From the NCBI GenBank assembly GCA_021791075.1, contig JAJYXH010000087.1:1-32812 (forward strand): a stretch of DNA of 32,812 nt, in the 5' to 3' direction. This DNA comes from Microcaldota archaeon. Lineage in GTDB: Archaea; Micrarchaeota; Micrarchaeia; Micrarchaeales; CABMGC01. Position numbers and translations under genes: made by a program. This document shows positions 14,387 to 22,760 of the stretch, piece by piece; position 1 is the stretch's first letter, and each line of letters begins with the position of its first letter. The notes beneath the pieces are model-generated. The model had not been told where the DNA came from. It ran no database searches and worked only from the letters and a program-made list of their open reading frames with translations.

Positions 14387-15544
14387 GTGAAGGTAGCGCT
14401 GATAACCCCCGCCGACATAAGGTACTCCTACAGGAGTAGCGAGCGGCACATCTACGACTATACAAAGTACCTTCATGAGCACGGGATTGATGCTGAGGTG
14501 CTTGTGCCAGACAAGAAGCCAAAGGGGGCAACGGAGAGGAAGGATTATGCGTACATAAAAGAGCGCTTCAAGAATGTTCCGAAACAGAATGTAGGATGCG
14601 TTCACCTAAAGTTCCCGTTCAACTTCAATCTCTTTGCCTATTCAAGGCTGCCGAGGGACAGGATGGTATACTTCCCGTACAGCATCTACGACTACGTATG
14701 GAATATCGTAACGAAACCGAAGGGGCAGAGATACCTCATCGCGGCGTACAGTATGCACATCAAGCATGGCCACATCGTGGAGAATCATAGGATCCTGGAG
14801 TGGATACTGAACAGTTTCATGCGCGCAATCCTTACAACAAGGGAGGCAAGGAGGAACATTTACCACCATGTGATAACCAGGGAGGCGGGAAGGTATCTGG
14901 AGTCTCTGGGAATACCAAGGATGAACATCTTCTTCGTGCCGACGTTTGTTGACTCGCGTTTTTACACACTGGCCTCGAACAAGACCAGGAAGCTGAGAGT
15001 CTTGCACATAGGGGGGGTGAACAAGGATGTAAGCATAATGGTGGATATCATAAAGAGGCTCAAGCAGAGTGGCGATTACGGAAACTTTGAGTTCTACTTC
15101 ATCGGTGACGCCCAGGATCCGTGGCTACTGGACGCTGAGAAGACAGACAGTAATATACATTGCCTCAAAGGGGTCACCGACGCGGAGAAGTTCAGGATGA
15201 TGGCCACCCTAGATGTGATAATCGTACCGGCTGTGGAGACATTCTCTAGGATCATGCTCGAGGGGATGTCGAGTGGCCTGTACGTCATAGGATCAAGCAA
15301 GAATCCGGCGACATGGGAGGTTAGGGAGACCGGCGCGAAGCTCTACATAGCCGAACATGGAAACGCGGGAGAGTACATCAAGTTTCTGAGAGAGCTGTAC
15401 AGGCTCAAGGCGAGGCCTCGCGACTTCCATTCCGGAAGGGTAACAAACCAGAACATAGCCAGGAAGAGGTTCGACACAAAGATAATACTTAAGCAGATGA
15501 TGCAGATGTTCATCAGGGCTGGTAGCGATGGTAAGGATAGTTGA
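14387..15544 (+). CDS. GT4-like glycosyltransferase
   Basis: A 385-residue GT-B fold protein likely to transfer a sugar from a nucleotide donor. The N-terminal domain starts KVALITPADIRYSYRSSERH. The C-terminal donor domain has LRVLHIGGVNKD, FYFIGDAQ and the ETFSRIMLEGMSSGLYVIGS block, equivalent to the E-x7-E region of GT4 enzymes. It is clearly paralogous to the gene at 27806-28984: shared blocks include IRYxxxxxER, LVPDK, YDY, PKGQ(R/K)Y and the HxGG donor strand. The GTG at 14387 follows GTGAT at 6 bases. The next glycosyltransferase starts inside its last codons. Confidence 0.82.
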   Translation: MKVALITPADIRYSYRSSERHIYDYTKYLHEHGIDAEVLVPDKKPKGATERKDYAYIKERFKNVPKQNVGCVHLKFPFNFNLFAYSRLPRDRMVYFPYSIYDYVWNIVTKPKGQRYLIAAYSMHIKHGHIVENHRILEWILNSFMRAILTTREARRNIYHHVITREAGRYLESLGIPRMNIFFVPTFVDSRFYTLASNKTRKLRVLHIGGVNKDVSIMVDIIKRLKQSGDYGNFEFYFIGDAQDPWLLDAEKTDSNIHCLKGVTDAEKFRMMATLDVIIVPAVETFSRIMLEGMSSGLYVIGSSKNPATWEVRETGAKLYIAEHGNAGEYIKFLRELYRLKARPRDFHSGRVTNQNIARKRFDTKIILKQMMQMFIRAGSDGKDS

Positions 15545-16706
15545 TCTTGTTGGGGGAAATCCATACCATTCCCATGGCGGTGGGGAGATGGTGATCTACA
15601 ACACTAACAAGTGGCTGCTTAAGAAGGGATTTGAGATAATCACCGTATGCTTTGCAGACAAGGACTTCGTGATTGAAAAGACTGAGATGGGGAAGATAAT
15701 TGGGATAAAGGTGCCGCGGAACGAACTTCTGAGGATCATCGTCTATTCGATAAAGGGATCCCGACTCGTGAAGAGACTCAACCCAGACATACTGATAGGC
15801 GAGGGAGGGGGAAACATGGGTGCAGGCATACTGGCAGCACTTACGAGAAGGAAGGGCACAGTTTACATAGCCAGGTCGCACGGGACGCACATGCAACTAA
15901 TATTGTCCATGACCAGAAAGAACCTGCACATGAGGATCTTGGGTAGATTGATGGCAGAGATCATAGAGAGGTACAGTTACACTCTTGCCGACTACATAAT
16001 AGCGGTTTCCAGGTCTACGAAGAAAGAGCTCATCAAACACTACAGAATAAGACGGGAAAAGATCAGAGTTATTCATAATGGAGTAGACACTGAAAAGTAC
16101 AGGCCGCTCGCGAAGGGCAAGAGGGCAGCCCTCAGGAGGAGGCTCGGATTCAGGGACGGGGCGACGCAGATCCTCTACATAGGGCTTGATCCTTTCAGAA
16201 AAGGGCTTGATGTTGCTGTCAGGGCAGTTGACCTGTTGGGCGAGAACGCCGTGCTTAACGTGATAGGGACTACCGAGGAGGAGGGAAGGAAATTTGTCAG
16301 GGATGAGGGGATAGACGAAGGCATACTCAATAAGATAAACTTCGTGGGCAGGGTTGATGAATATGAGAAGATAAGGTACTATCAAGCTTCTGACTTGTTC
16401 CTCTTCCCAAGCAGGTATGAGGGCATAGCGCTCGTTGCGCTGGAGGCGCTGAGCTGCGGGCTTCCCGCTGTCGTCTCAGGGAGGGTGCATGCGGACGAGC
16501 TTGCCAGACCTGGAGAGGGTCTCTTCGTAGTGCCTGGTTTCGACCCTAAGGACTATGCTGACAAGATATGCGACATTATTTCAAAAGTGCATAAGACTGA
16601 TGCCCTTAGTGCCAGAGCTAGGAAGTCGATGCTAAAGTACGACTGGAGGCTGGTTTCGGAAAGGTACTATAGGGCAATATCTGAAGTCGTCAGGAGAGGG
16701 GATTGA
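15528..16706 (+). CDS. GT4 family glycosyltransferase
   Basis: A 392-residue retaining GT-B enzyme. The N-terminal acceptor domain contains HSHGGGEMVIYN and the SHGTHM region. The canonical hinge IIAVSRSTKKEL...VIHNGVDTEKY leads to the donor domain (ILYIGLDPFRKGLD), and the catalytic block PSRYEGIALVALEALSCGLP carries the E-x7-E motif. All key features are intact. The ATG at 15528 lies 17 bases inside the upstream GT4 gene, indicating translational coupling. It is convergent with the shortened dehydrogenase gene at 16735. It probably extends the surface glycan; the donor and the linkage are unknown. Confidence 0.9.
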   Translation: MVRIVDLVGGNPYHSHGGGEMVIYNTNKWLLKKGFEIITVCFADKDFVIEKTEMGKIIGIKVPRNELLRIIVYSIKGSRLVKRLNPDILIGEGGGNMGAGILAALTRRKGTVYIARSHGTHMQLILSMTRKNLHMRILGRLMAEIIERYSYTLADYIIAVSRSTKKELIKHYRIRREKIRVIHNGVDTEKYRPLAKGKRAALRRRLGFRDGATQILYIGLDPFRKGLDVAVRAVDLLGENAVLNVIGTTEEEGRKFVRDEGIDEGILNKINFVGRVDEYEKIRYYQASDLFLFPSRYEGIALVALEALSCGLPAVVSGRVHADELARPGEGLFVVPGFDPKDYADKICDIISKVHKTDALSARARKSMLKYDWRLVSERYYRAISEVVRRGD

Positions 16707-16734
16707 GAAGGTGCATTATCTCCCGTCTTTGAGC

Positions 16735-17289
16735 TTATAGTATACCAGCCTTTCTTTTATGGCTTTCAGACATCAGCTCTTCGATCAGAAGTGCTGCAGA
16801 AACTGCTGGTCCGAAGTTTGTATATCCCTTTGTCTTTATCATCTCGGTGCCATCGGCTTTTCCGTCCCTGATAGCCGAGAGGTATTTCTCGGGATTTACA
16901 ACATTATGGCCAGGCCAGATGGTCTTAGCAAATTCGGTCATCTCACGAACAGGGTTGGTCATGACTATGATCGTGGTATCAGGCTTTAGGCACTCCTTGA
17001 TATCCACCTTTTCAAGTAGGGGCTTGTTTAACGGCAGTAGATCTTTTTCATTAAGGGAGGTTGGAGAACGCGAGGCGCCGAGGGCCAGTATTATGAAATC
17101 TGCCGGGGATTTTTTGTCTGTGATCAAGGTTGTTATGCCCATGCCTTTTGCCGCATGCTGCAGGTCAAGGATATCTCCGCGCAGATCCTTTATGTCAGAA
17201 AGTATCAGCTCGTCAGGATTTAACTTTAGCATGGTCACAAAAGCGACTTGCGAGCCGAGCCTCCCTACGCCTATTACCATAATCTTCAT
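16735..17289 (-). CDS. Shortened malate/lactate dehydrogenase-like protein
   Basis: A 184-residue relative of the LDH/MDH family that lacks most of the catalytic domain. The NAD-binding half is good: VIGVGRLGSQVAF, ILSDIKDLRGDILDLQHAA, ADFIILALGASRSP and TTIIVMTNPVREM. It then jumps to KGYTNFGPAVSAALLIEELM, which matches the late helix KGYTxxAxxxSVAxLI of full-length enzymes of about 310-330 residues. The block between, with the LDSARFR and GEHGDS segments that hold the substrate Arg and catalytic His, is missing. The convergent neighbour ends 28 bases away, so no downstream fragment exists. It may be a degenerate copy or a repurposed NAD-binding protein. It is the last gene of the minus-strand island operon. 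Confidence 0.75.
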   Translation of the reverse strand: MKIMVIGVGRLGSQVAFVTMLKLNPDELILSDIKDLRGDILDLQHAAKGMGITTLITDKKSPADFIILALGASRSPTSLNEKDLLPLNKPLLEKVDIKECLKPDTTIIVMTNPVREMTEFAKTIWPGHNVVNPEKYLSAIRDGKADGTEMIKTKGYTNFGPAVSAALLIEELMSESHKRKAGIL

Positions 17290-17319
17290 ACATACGCCTC
17301 CATAATATTAGGGGCTTTG

Positions 17320-18429
17320 TTATTTAATCTCATACCCTAATTCAGAAACCAGATATCTTACTATCTTCTTTATCTCCAGTTTTTCAGCAAATGCACGCTC
17401 CTTCATTATGGCTTTTTCGCGCTCTTTTGGGCTTCCCATGAACCTGTCCAACCCTTCGGTTATTCCCTGCTCGTCACCTATGGGCACCACTATTCCCCTC
17501 CCCTTTACGTACTCGCTGCCCACAGTGTCGGTTGTGACTATGGGAAGTCCCATTGCCATTGCCTCTCCCCTTACTGCCGCAGGTGACTCGCGGTCTGAAG
17601 GCAGGCAGAATATCGATGCCTTAAGGTATTCTTCCCTCAGCTTATCCTGAGGGATATAGGTTGCAAATTCTACTTTTTTATAAAGACCAAACTCTTTTAT
17701 TAGCGATTTAAGCTTATTGAAATACTCCTTGTCGGTTATGGGGCCTACAAGTCTCACTTTCCAGTAAGGATATTTTCCAGCGAGTTTGGAAAAACTGCGT
17801 ATGAGGATGTCCTGTCTTTTAATTGGGGTAATTCTTGCAACGCACAATATGACTTTTTCCCTGTTTTTTCCTTCGTGCTTTTTGAGACGAAACTTGTCTG
17901 ATACGGGACATCTCACTATCCGCATCTTTCTCTTAGTGAATGGCGCAAAAGCCACGGTCATGTCATAATTATATTTGGTATACGTGATCAAAAGTGACGC
18001 GACCATTGTTTTTATCAAAAATGAGAGTTTTATTAGCGGCTTTGGGTATGGGGCGTCATCAAAACTTTTTTGTTCGATGTCGTTTCTGATAACTATCTTG
18101 ATCTTGGGATTTAATATTTTTACTATGGCTGCCGCAACAAAATCAACCAAAAACAGCAGTACATCAAGCTTCTCGCGCCTTGATAGTTTATTCAATTGCA
18201 GCGCCAGGCTAAATTGATATATCAGATTGAATGTGCTGTCCTTGTGATACTTATCTATTATGACCATTTTTGGTAACCCTTTAATCTTGCCCAGGTTATT
18301 TTTGGGCGCGAATATGACCGTGTCTACGCCCATCTTTTTTAGGGTCATCGGTATGCGCAATTCCGGTTTATTAAGGTCTAATTCGTTTATCGCATCCGGA
18401 TATATAAGACCTATTTTTGGAACTGACAT
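17320..18429 (-). CDS. GT4-like glycosyltransferase
   Basis: A 369-residue GT-B glycosyltransferase. The donor-domain landmarks are VILCVARITPIKRQDILIRS, VRLVGPITD, and the late block FCLPSDRESPAAVRGEAMAMGLPIVTT, in which E-x7-E is recognisable. The N-terminal domain (KIGLIYPDAINEL, PKIKIVIRNDIEQ) is less conserved. The gene is visibly richer in A/T, with Lys AAA/AAG and Phe TTT runs, than the flanking genes, which suggests a separate origin. It lies 13 bases downstream of the methyltransferase stop and 30 bases upstream of the dehydrogenase-like gene, inside a long minus-strand operon. Acceptor and donor are unknown. Confidence 0.85.
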   Translation of the reverse strand: MSVPKIGLIYPDAINELDLNKPELRIPMTLKKMGVDTVIFAPKNNLGKIKGLPKMVIIDKYHKDSTFNLIYQFSLALQLNKLSRREKLDVLLFLVDFVAAAIVKILNPKIKIVIRNDIEQKSFDDAPYPKPLIKLSFLIKTMVASLLITYTKYNYDMTVAFAPFTKRKMRIVRCPVSDKFRLKKHEGKNREKVILCVARITPIKRQDILIRSFSKLAGKYPYWKVRLVGPITDKEYFNKLKSLIKEFGLYKKVEFATYIPQDKLREEYLKASIFCLPSDRESPAAVRGEAMAMGLPIVTTDTVGSEYVKGRGIVVPIGDEQGITEGLDRFMGSPKEREKAIMKERAFAEKLEIKKIVRYLVSELGYEIK

Positions 18430-18442
18430 GCACTGACCTTTG

Positions 18443-19195
18443 TCAACCCTTTCTTTTTTGATTTAAATACAATACCCCAAATTCCCTGTATCTCATCCTG
18501 AAAAGCATTGGCCTCACTTTTATCCTCCTTGCAAACTCTATGAACGCCTTGTTGCCGCTTACATCGTCGCTCATTATTACCCCATCACTTGACATCTTTT
18601 TTAGGACATGAGTAAATTCGAAAAGCATTGTGACGTAGGCATGGTTGCTGTCATGTATGAATAAATCAACCCTATTTAGCCTGGCCAGTGTTTTGGTGAA
18701 GATCGTCCTTGGGTTTCCGATGCAGATCTGCCAGCGACTCCTGTTCCCTTCTACAAGTTGGCCAGTATTCTTGCGCACTTCTGTAGATACAAGTCTGCCT
18801 TTCTTGTTCTTTTTTAGTGCTGAGAGTATTATGTAAGACGATGCGCCGTTGGCTATGCCAGTCTCAAACACGATCTCCGGCTTCCTTTTCCTTATAGTGG
18901 CGTAAATCAGCTCTCCGCCGGGTTTGTCTATCGCCCATTCTACAGGGCAGCTTAACTTTCCTTCCAACCTTTTCGTAGTCTGCTCCAATTTAGCGTAAAC
19001 CTTTTCAAACTCTTTTGCTATCCGCTTGTTTACATACGCGCCTGGATCCTCTAAGTACATGAAGTTTGTAATCTGGAAAACGATGTTCTTTGACCTTTCT
19101 TTAAGTGTATGAATGGAGTCGTACAGAGCCGGGCTTATCTTATAAAATAGGGGGAACTGCTTGGTCTTTTCGTCTGAATAGTTTAATTTGGACAT
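18443..19195 (-). CDS. Class I SAM-dependent methyltransferase (Methyltransf_24-like)
   Basis: A 250-residue protein with a Rossmann-type SAM-binding core. EIVFETGIANGASSYIILSA (about 107-126) is motif I, GRLVSTEVRK motif II, VDLFIHDSNHAYVTMLFE a motif IV-like segment with HDSNH, and GVIMSDDVSGNKAF the following strand. This layout is that of the Methyltransf_24 group often found in surface-polysaccharide clusters, where members methylate sugars or make cephalosporin-hydroxylase-like modifications. An N-terminal helical region of about 90 residues precedes it. Base composition is AT-rich, like the glycosyltransferase next to it. It probably methylates a sugar of the glycan; the substrate is unknown. 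Confidence 0.8.
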   Translation of the reverse strand: MSKLNYSDEKTKQFPLFYKISPALYDSIHTLKERSKNIVFQITNFMYLEDPGAYVNKRIAKEFEKVYAKLEQTTKRLEGKLSCPVEWAIDKPGGELIYATIRKRKPEIVFETGIANGASSYIILSALKKNKKGRLVSTEVRKNTGQLVEGNRSRWQICIGNPRTIFTKTLARLNRVDLFIHDSNHAYVTMLFEFTHVLKKMSSDGVIMSDDVSGNKAFIEFARRIKVRPMLFRMRYREFGVLYLNQKRKG

Positions 19196-19236
19196 TTTTA
19201 TACCATATATGATTTATGTGAAACAGATTTGCAGGT

Positions 19237-19923
19237 TTAGATTACGACCCTGCCTGACCGCAGATCGTTGTCTATCTCCTGGTAGTCCTTGAACGTGTCA
19301 ACGGCCCTGTGATAACCCCTGGTGAAAGTCGCGCATGCCAGCTTCCTCTGTTTTATGAGTTTTGGGAATACATCCTGTTCGAGGCTACCCATTCTTGGAA
19401 GGGATCTGAGAAGATCACTGCTGATCAGCGTCACCCCCAGGTTGTTCCAGTACCCCTTGAGTATCGGCTTCTCTTCGAAATACGTCACCAGGCCCTTGCG
19501 TATCTTCGCTATGCCGGAGCGGCTCCGGTACGGCTTTAGTGAAACGCAGCACAAAGACTTTCCTGGAAGCCTGAGTTTCCTGATGTCTATGTTAGTTACG
19601 TTGTCGCCGTTCACCAGGACGAACTTCTCGTCGTCACGCAGAATCTTCTCTGCATTCTTCAGGGCACCGGCGCTCCCCAGTGGCCTCTCCTCTAATGAGA
19701 ACTCGAACCTGCCCGAGTATCCTACCGACTTTATGTACTTTACCAGCTTGTCCGACTTGTGCCCTCCCAACAGCACGAACCTCTCGATGCCCAATGACCT
19801 GAGCCACTTTATCTGCCAGTATATAACCGGCTTCCCGCCCACGCTAACCATAGCCTTTGGTATGTTCCTTGTCAAGGGCATGAGCCTCTTTCCAAAACCT
19901 CCAGCAAGAATCAATGCGCGCAT
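19237..19923 (-). CDS. hddC: Sugar-1-phosphate nucleotidyltransferase, HddC-like
   Basis: Would join a sugar 1-phosphate to a nucleotide, here probably D-glycero-D-manno-heptose 1-phosphate plus GTP. The 228 residues begin with the signature LILAGGFGKRLMPLTRNIPK (4-23) with the catalytic Arg and K23. ERPLGSAGAL (79-88) binds the nucleotide, and VNGDN holds the metal Asp (D107). The compact length without a C-terminal hexapeptide domain fits HddC-type enzymes rather than GlmU or RmlA. GTP rather than ATP or UTP use is inferred from the company of an HddA-type kinase, because bacterial HddA and HddC occur together in the GDP-heptose route. It lies 12 bases after the epimerase stop, in the minus-strand operon. 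Confidence 0.82.
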   Translation of the reverse strand: MRALILAGGFGKRLMPLTRNIPKAMVSVGGKPVIYWQIKWLRSLGIERFVLLGGHKSDKLVKYIKSVGYSGRFEFSLEERPLGSAGALKNAEKILRDDEKFVLVNGDNVTNIDIRKLRLPGKSLCCVSLKPYRSRSGIAKIRKGLVTYFEEKPILKGYWNNLGVTLISSDLLRSLPRMGSLEQDVFPKLIKQRKLACATFTRGYHRAVDTFKDYQEIDNDLRSGRVVI

Positions 19924-19935
19924 GATACCACTTGT

Positions 19936-20859
19936 TTACAGGCCGTTCTCCTTCATCAGCCTCGATACCCCATCCTTGACGCTTATGAATTTGTACCCAC
20001 TTATCTCCTTAAGGAGCCTCTTCGTGTCGGCCTTGAGATAGTAGATGTAAGACGACTTGTAGGGATTCTTTACGAAGAGTATCCTCTTTGGCTTCATCAT
20101 CCTTGCTACGCTGAGGAAACTCGTTGCTATGCCGGTCCCGACGTTGTAGACGCCGAGGCTCTTTCTGCTCGCCATCAGTTTGAACGTGATCTTGATAACG
20201 TCGTCTATGTGGATAAAGTCCTTTGCTTGTTTTCCGTCCCCGAAGAGGGTTATAGTATTGTCCTTCTTTTTTGAGGCAATGAACTGAGTTATGGGGGAAG
20301 GGCGCAGCTTGACTTCCTCCCAGGGGCCGTAGACGTTGAAGTACCTCAGGCCCACGGCAGATAGGTTGCCCGAGTCGATGTACGAGTCTGCTATCGCATC
20401 GTCTATGAGCTTTGACTTCCCGTAGTGGTTTCGGAGCTTCCTTATGTCTATCTCACTCTCCTCGCTGTACTCGTCAAGGTAGACCGCAGAGCTGGAGGCG
20501 TAGACAAACTTCCTACACTTGTTCTTCCTTGCGGCCTCGATCACGTTAAGGAAACCAACGACATTTATGCCGTAGTCCCTGTAGAGGTTGTACTGGAAGT
20601 CGGGAAGGGACGTTGCCGCTGCCAGGTGGACCACGTAGTCGCAGCCCTTTGCAGCCCTTTGCACGGCCTTGTTGTCTGTTATGCTACCCTTTATGAACCG
20701 CAGGTTTGGATGGCTGACCTCTAGATCCTTTATGTCGAGCCCCACAACCCCATATCCGCTCTTCAGCGCGTATGAGACTGCGTGCCTTCCTATGAATCCG
20801 GAGCACCCGGTTATTAGGATCCTTCCTTTGCCTTTATTGTTTTTACCTTTCATGATCAT
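19936..20859 (-). CDS. Nucleotide-sugar epimerase/dehydratase, HldD/GalE-like
   Basis: A 307-residue extended SDR with the glycine motif TGCSGFIGR (17-25), HLAA, ASSSAVY, the catalytic pair Y146/K150 in NHYGKSK, and LRYFNVYGPWEE. The C-terminal part (GVYNVGTG, SYIYYLKADTKRLLKEISGY, then a VKDGVSRLM end) parallels the C-terminus of ADP-heptose 6-epimerase HldD (NLGTG, YQAFTQAD, AGY, VAEGVTEYM). Because an activated heptose pathway surrounds it, epimerisation of the nucleotide heptose is an attractive hypothesis; a 4-epimerase role is the alternative. The start at 20859 overlaps the upstream oxidoreductase stop (ATGA); an ATG two codons later is also possible. Confidence 0.83.
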   Translation of the reverse strand: MIMKGKNNKGKGRILITGCSGFIGRHAVSYALKSGYGVVGLDIKDLEVSHPNLRFIKGSITDNKAVQRAAKGCDYVVHLAAATSLPDFQYNLYRDYGINVVGFLNVIEAARKNKCRKFVYASSSAVYLDEYSEESEIDIRKLRNHYGKSKLIDDAIADSYIDSGNLSAVGLRYFNVYGPWEEVKLRPSPITQFIASKKKDNTITLFGDGKQAKDFIHIDDVIKITFKLMASRKSLGVYNVGTGIATSFLSVARMMKPKRILFVKNPYKSSYIYYLKADTKRLLKEISGYKFISVKDGVSRLMKENGL

Positions 20860-21869
20860 TCACCCTTGAACTCGAGCTTGACCGATTTTCCGCTCCTCGA
20901 TGAGTCGTAGACCGCATAGGCAAGCTTGATTGCTGCCCATCCGTCGTAGGCGCTGCCGAGAGGAGTTCTCTTCCCTTTCGCCGCTGCGATGAACTCCTTC
21001 CACTCTTCCCTCCATGACCTGTCCTCCTCCTTGAACTCGGTAACGCTCTCCGAGAATGGATTTGTGAGGTCCTTCTTGCCGGTGATCAGCTTCTCGTATC
21101 CGTAAGATCCGCCGAGGCCCTCGACCTTCGCGTACCCTTCGCTCCCGAAGACCTCGAACGAGAAGATGTTGCGCCACTCGCTCCAGCTCGTGTGCAGCGA
21201 GCAGATGTGCCCGGCAACGGCCCTGAAGAGCGCGAACGCGTTGTCCTCGGCAGGCTTTATGTCCCATCCCAGGGTCGCGGTATAGCCGGTAGCCTCGTTT
21301 ATCTCTCCTCCGAACCACCTGAAGAGGTCCATTGCGTGAAGCCCCTGGTCCATAAGCTCTCCGCCGCCGGATATCCCGAGATTGACCCGCCAGTCCTTGT
21401 TGAAGTCCGGCCTTCCGGTGTTCCCGTACCTGCACCTGATGAAGATCAGCTTCCCGAGCTTGCCGCTATCCGCGAGCTTCTTCGCCTCGGCTATGGCAGG
21501 ATGGTATCTAAGGTTGAAGCCGCACTTCAGGACTGCCTTGCTTGACCTTACCGCCTCGACCATGCCCCACGCCTCGTCGGGATTCCTTGCTATGGGCTTC
21601 TCACACAGGACGTGCTTGTTGGCGCGAAGGGCGGCTATGGAGATCTCTGCGTGCGTGTCGTTCGGCGTGCATATTATTATCGCATCTATGCCATTGTCTT
21701 TCACGGCCTCCTTCCAGTCCGTAGATACAGCACAGCCATAGGTGCTTGCGAACTGCTCTAGCAGGGCAGGTACTGTATCCACCACTAGGGCTACCTCGTC
21801 TCCGCATTCCTGCACTGCCTTGGCGCGCCTGTTTCCCTGCCTTCCGGCGCCTATTATGGCTACTCTCAT
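20856..21869 (-). CDS. Gfo/Idh/MocA family sugar oxidoreductase
   Basis: A 337-residue NAD(P)-dependent oxidoreductase. The Rossmann domain begins VAIIGAGRQGNRRAKAV. ICTPNDTH and HVLCEKPIA (with K91) are the family hallmarks. The catalytic strand GGGELMDQGLHAMDLFRWFG gives D174, H178 and D181. Members oxidise or reduce a ring hydroxyl or keto group, often of nucleotide sugars. Here it follows, by 22 bases, an SDR and a UGD-family protein in the same operon, and overlaps the next epimerase by four bases (ATGA). Tight coupling suggests a shared sugar-modification branch, perhaps on the heptose. Substrate and cofactor are not readable from the sequence. Confidence 0.9.
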   Translation of the reverse strand: MRVAIIGAGRQGNRRAKAVQECGDEVALVVDTVPALLEQFASTYGCAVSTDWKEAVKDNGIDAIIICTPNDTHAEISIAALRANKHVLCEKPIARNPDEAWGMVEAVRSSKAVLKCGFNLRYHPAIAEAKKLADSGKLGKLIFIRCRYGNTGRPDFNKDWRVNLGISGGGELMDQGLHAMDLFRWFGGEINEATGYTATLGWDIKPAEDNAFALFRAVAGHICSLHTSWSEWRNIFSFEVFGSEGYAKVEGLGGSYGYEKLITGKKDLTNPFSESVTEFKEEDRSWREEWKEFIAAAKGKRTPLGSAYDGWAAIKLAYAVYDSSRSGKSVKLEFKGE

Positions 21870-21891
21870 GATCGATACCCTGAATTAGCAA

Positions 21892-22755
21892 TTACTTTAC
21901 TTCCTTTTTAAGTCTGAGTCTCTCCAGCAGGTCCGGGGAGATGCGCCTCATTGTGTACATGTCGGTTTCCTTCAGCTCTCCCTTCTTCTTTCCGAAATTC
22001 TTCCAGTCGTCATGCACCGCGCTCAGGATCTTCCCTGATACCCCGTTCGACTCTTCCGATGCGAGGAATACCACGAGGCTTGCGGGAACCTCGAGAGGCA
22101 CTCCGCCGGACTTCAGCACCTTTCTGTACTTCTCCGTGTCGTTCTTGTCCAACGGCTTCACGGACTCGAATATCTCCTCTGTCATCTTTGTGCTTATCCC
22201 CCCTGGCGCCACGGCGTTCACGTCTATGCCATACTCTTCGACTTCCTGGGCCAGCGTCTCAGTGAACCTGATGACGGCAGATTTCGATGAAGCATAGGCA
22301 GAGAAGTTAGGCAGCGGCTTCTCTCCGGACCCTGCGATGTTTATGATCTTGCCGTGCCTCTTGCCTATCATCACGGGGAGCAGCATGCGCGTGCATAGGA
22401 ACGTGCCTATGATGTTCACATTTATGTTGTTGATCCAATCTCCTGGCTTCACTTCCTTTGTCGGGGCGATCGGCCCTATCACCCCCGCATTGTTGACAAG
22501 GATGTCGACCGTGCCGAATCTTGAAAGTGCCAGCTCTGATATCCTCCTGGCATCCGACTCCTTTGATATGTCTCCGGCCATTATAGCAACCCTGCTCTCT
22601 GGAAGCCCCGTCTCCTTGATTACGGACCGCAGCTCCTTCTCCGTCCTAGACATCAGCACGAGTTTCGCACCTTCTTTTGCAAGAGCAAGTGCTATGGCCT
22701 TGCCGAGCCCCCTTCCGCTTCCCGTAACGATTGCAACCTTGTCCTTTAGGATCAT
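21892..22755 (-). CDS. Classical short-chain dehydrogenase/reductase
   Basis: A 287-residue SDR with TGSGRGLG (11-18), the NNAG motif (88-91), the active-site Ser in NIAGSG, and Y154/K158 in YASSK. All catalytic elements are intact. A C-terminal extension of about 45 residues (KKKGELKETDMYTMRRISPD onward) goes beyond the usual SDR end. The start is the ATG opening MILKDKVAIVTG at 22755, with GTGAT four bases upstream and five bases after the UGD-like stop. The longer open frame upstream is the shadow of that gene. The position between a UGD-family protein and a Gfo/Idh oxidoreductase suggests that it oxidises or reduces an intermediate of the same nucleotide sugar. Confidence 0.88.
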   Translation of the reverse strand: MILKDKVAIVTGSGRGLGKAIALALAKEGAKLVLMSRTEKELRSVIKETGLPESRVAIMAGDISKESDARRISELALSRFGTVDILVNNAGVIGPIAPTKEVKPGDWINNINVNIIGTFLCTRMLLPVMIGKRHGKIINIAGSGEKPLPNFSAYASSKSAVIRFTETLAQEVEEYGIDVNAVAPGGISTKMTEEIFESVKPLDKNDTEKYRKVLKSGGVPLEVPASLVVFLASEESNGVSGKILSAVHDDWKNFGKKKGELKETDMYTMRRISPDLLERLRLKKEVK

Positions 22756-22760
22756 ATATA

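Noticed and set aside
20860..21435. 191-codon minus-strand frame in the Gfo/Idh gene
   Set aside because: A shifted frame of a GC-rich gene, Arg-rich with no motif.
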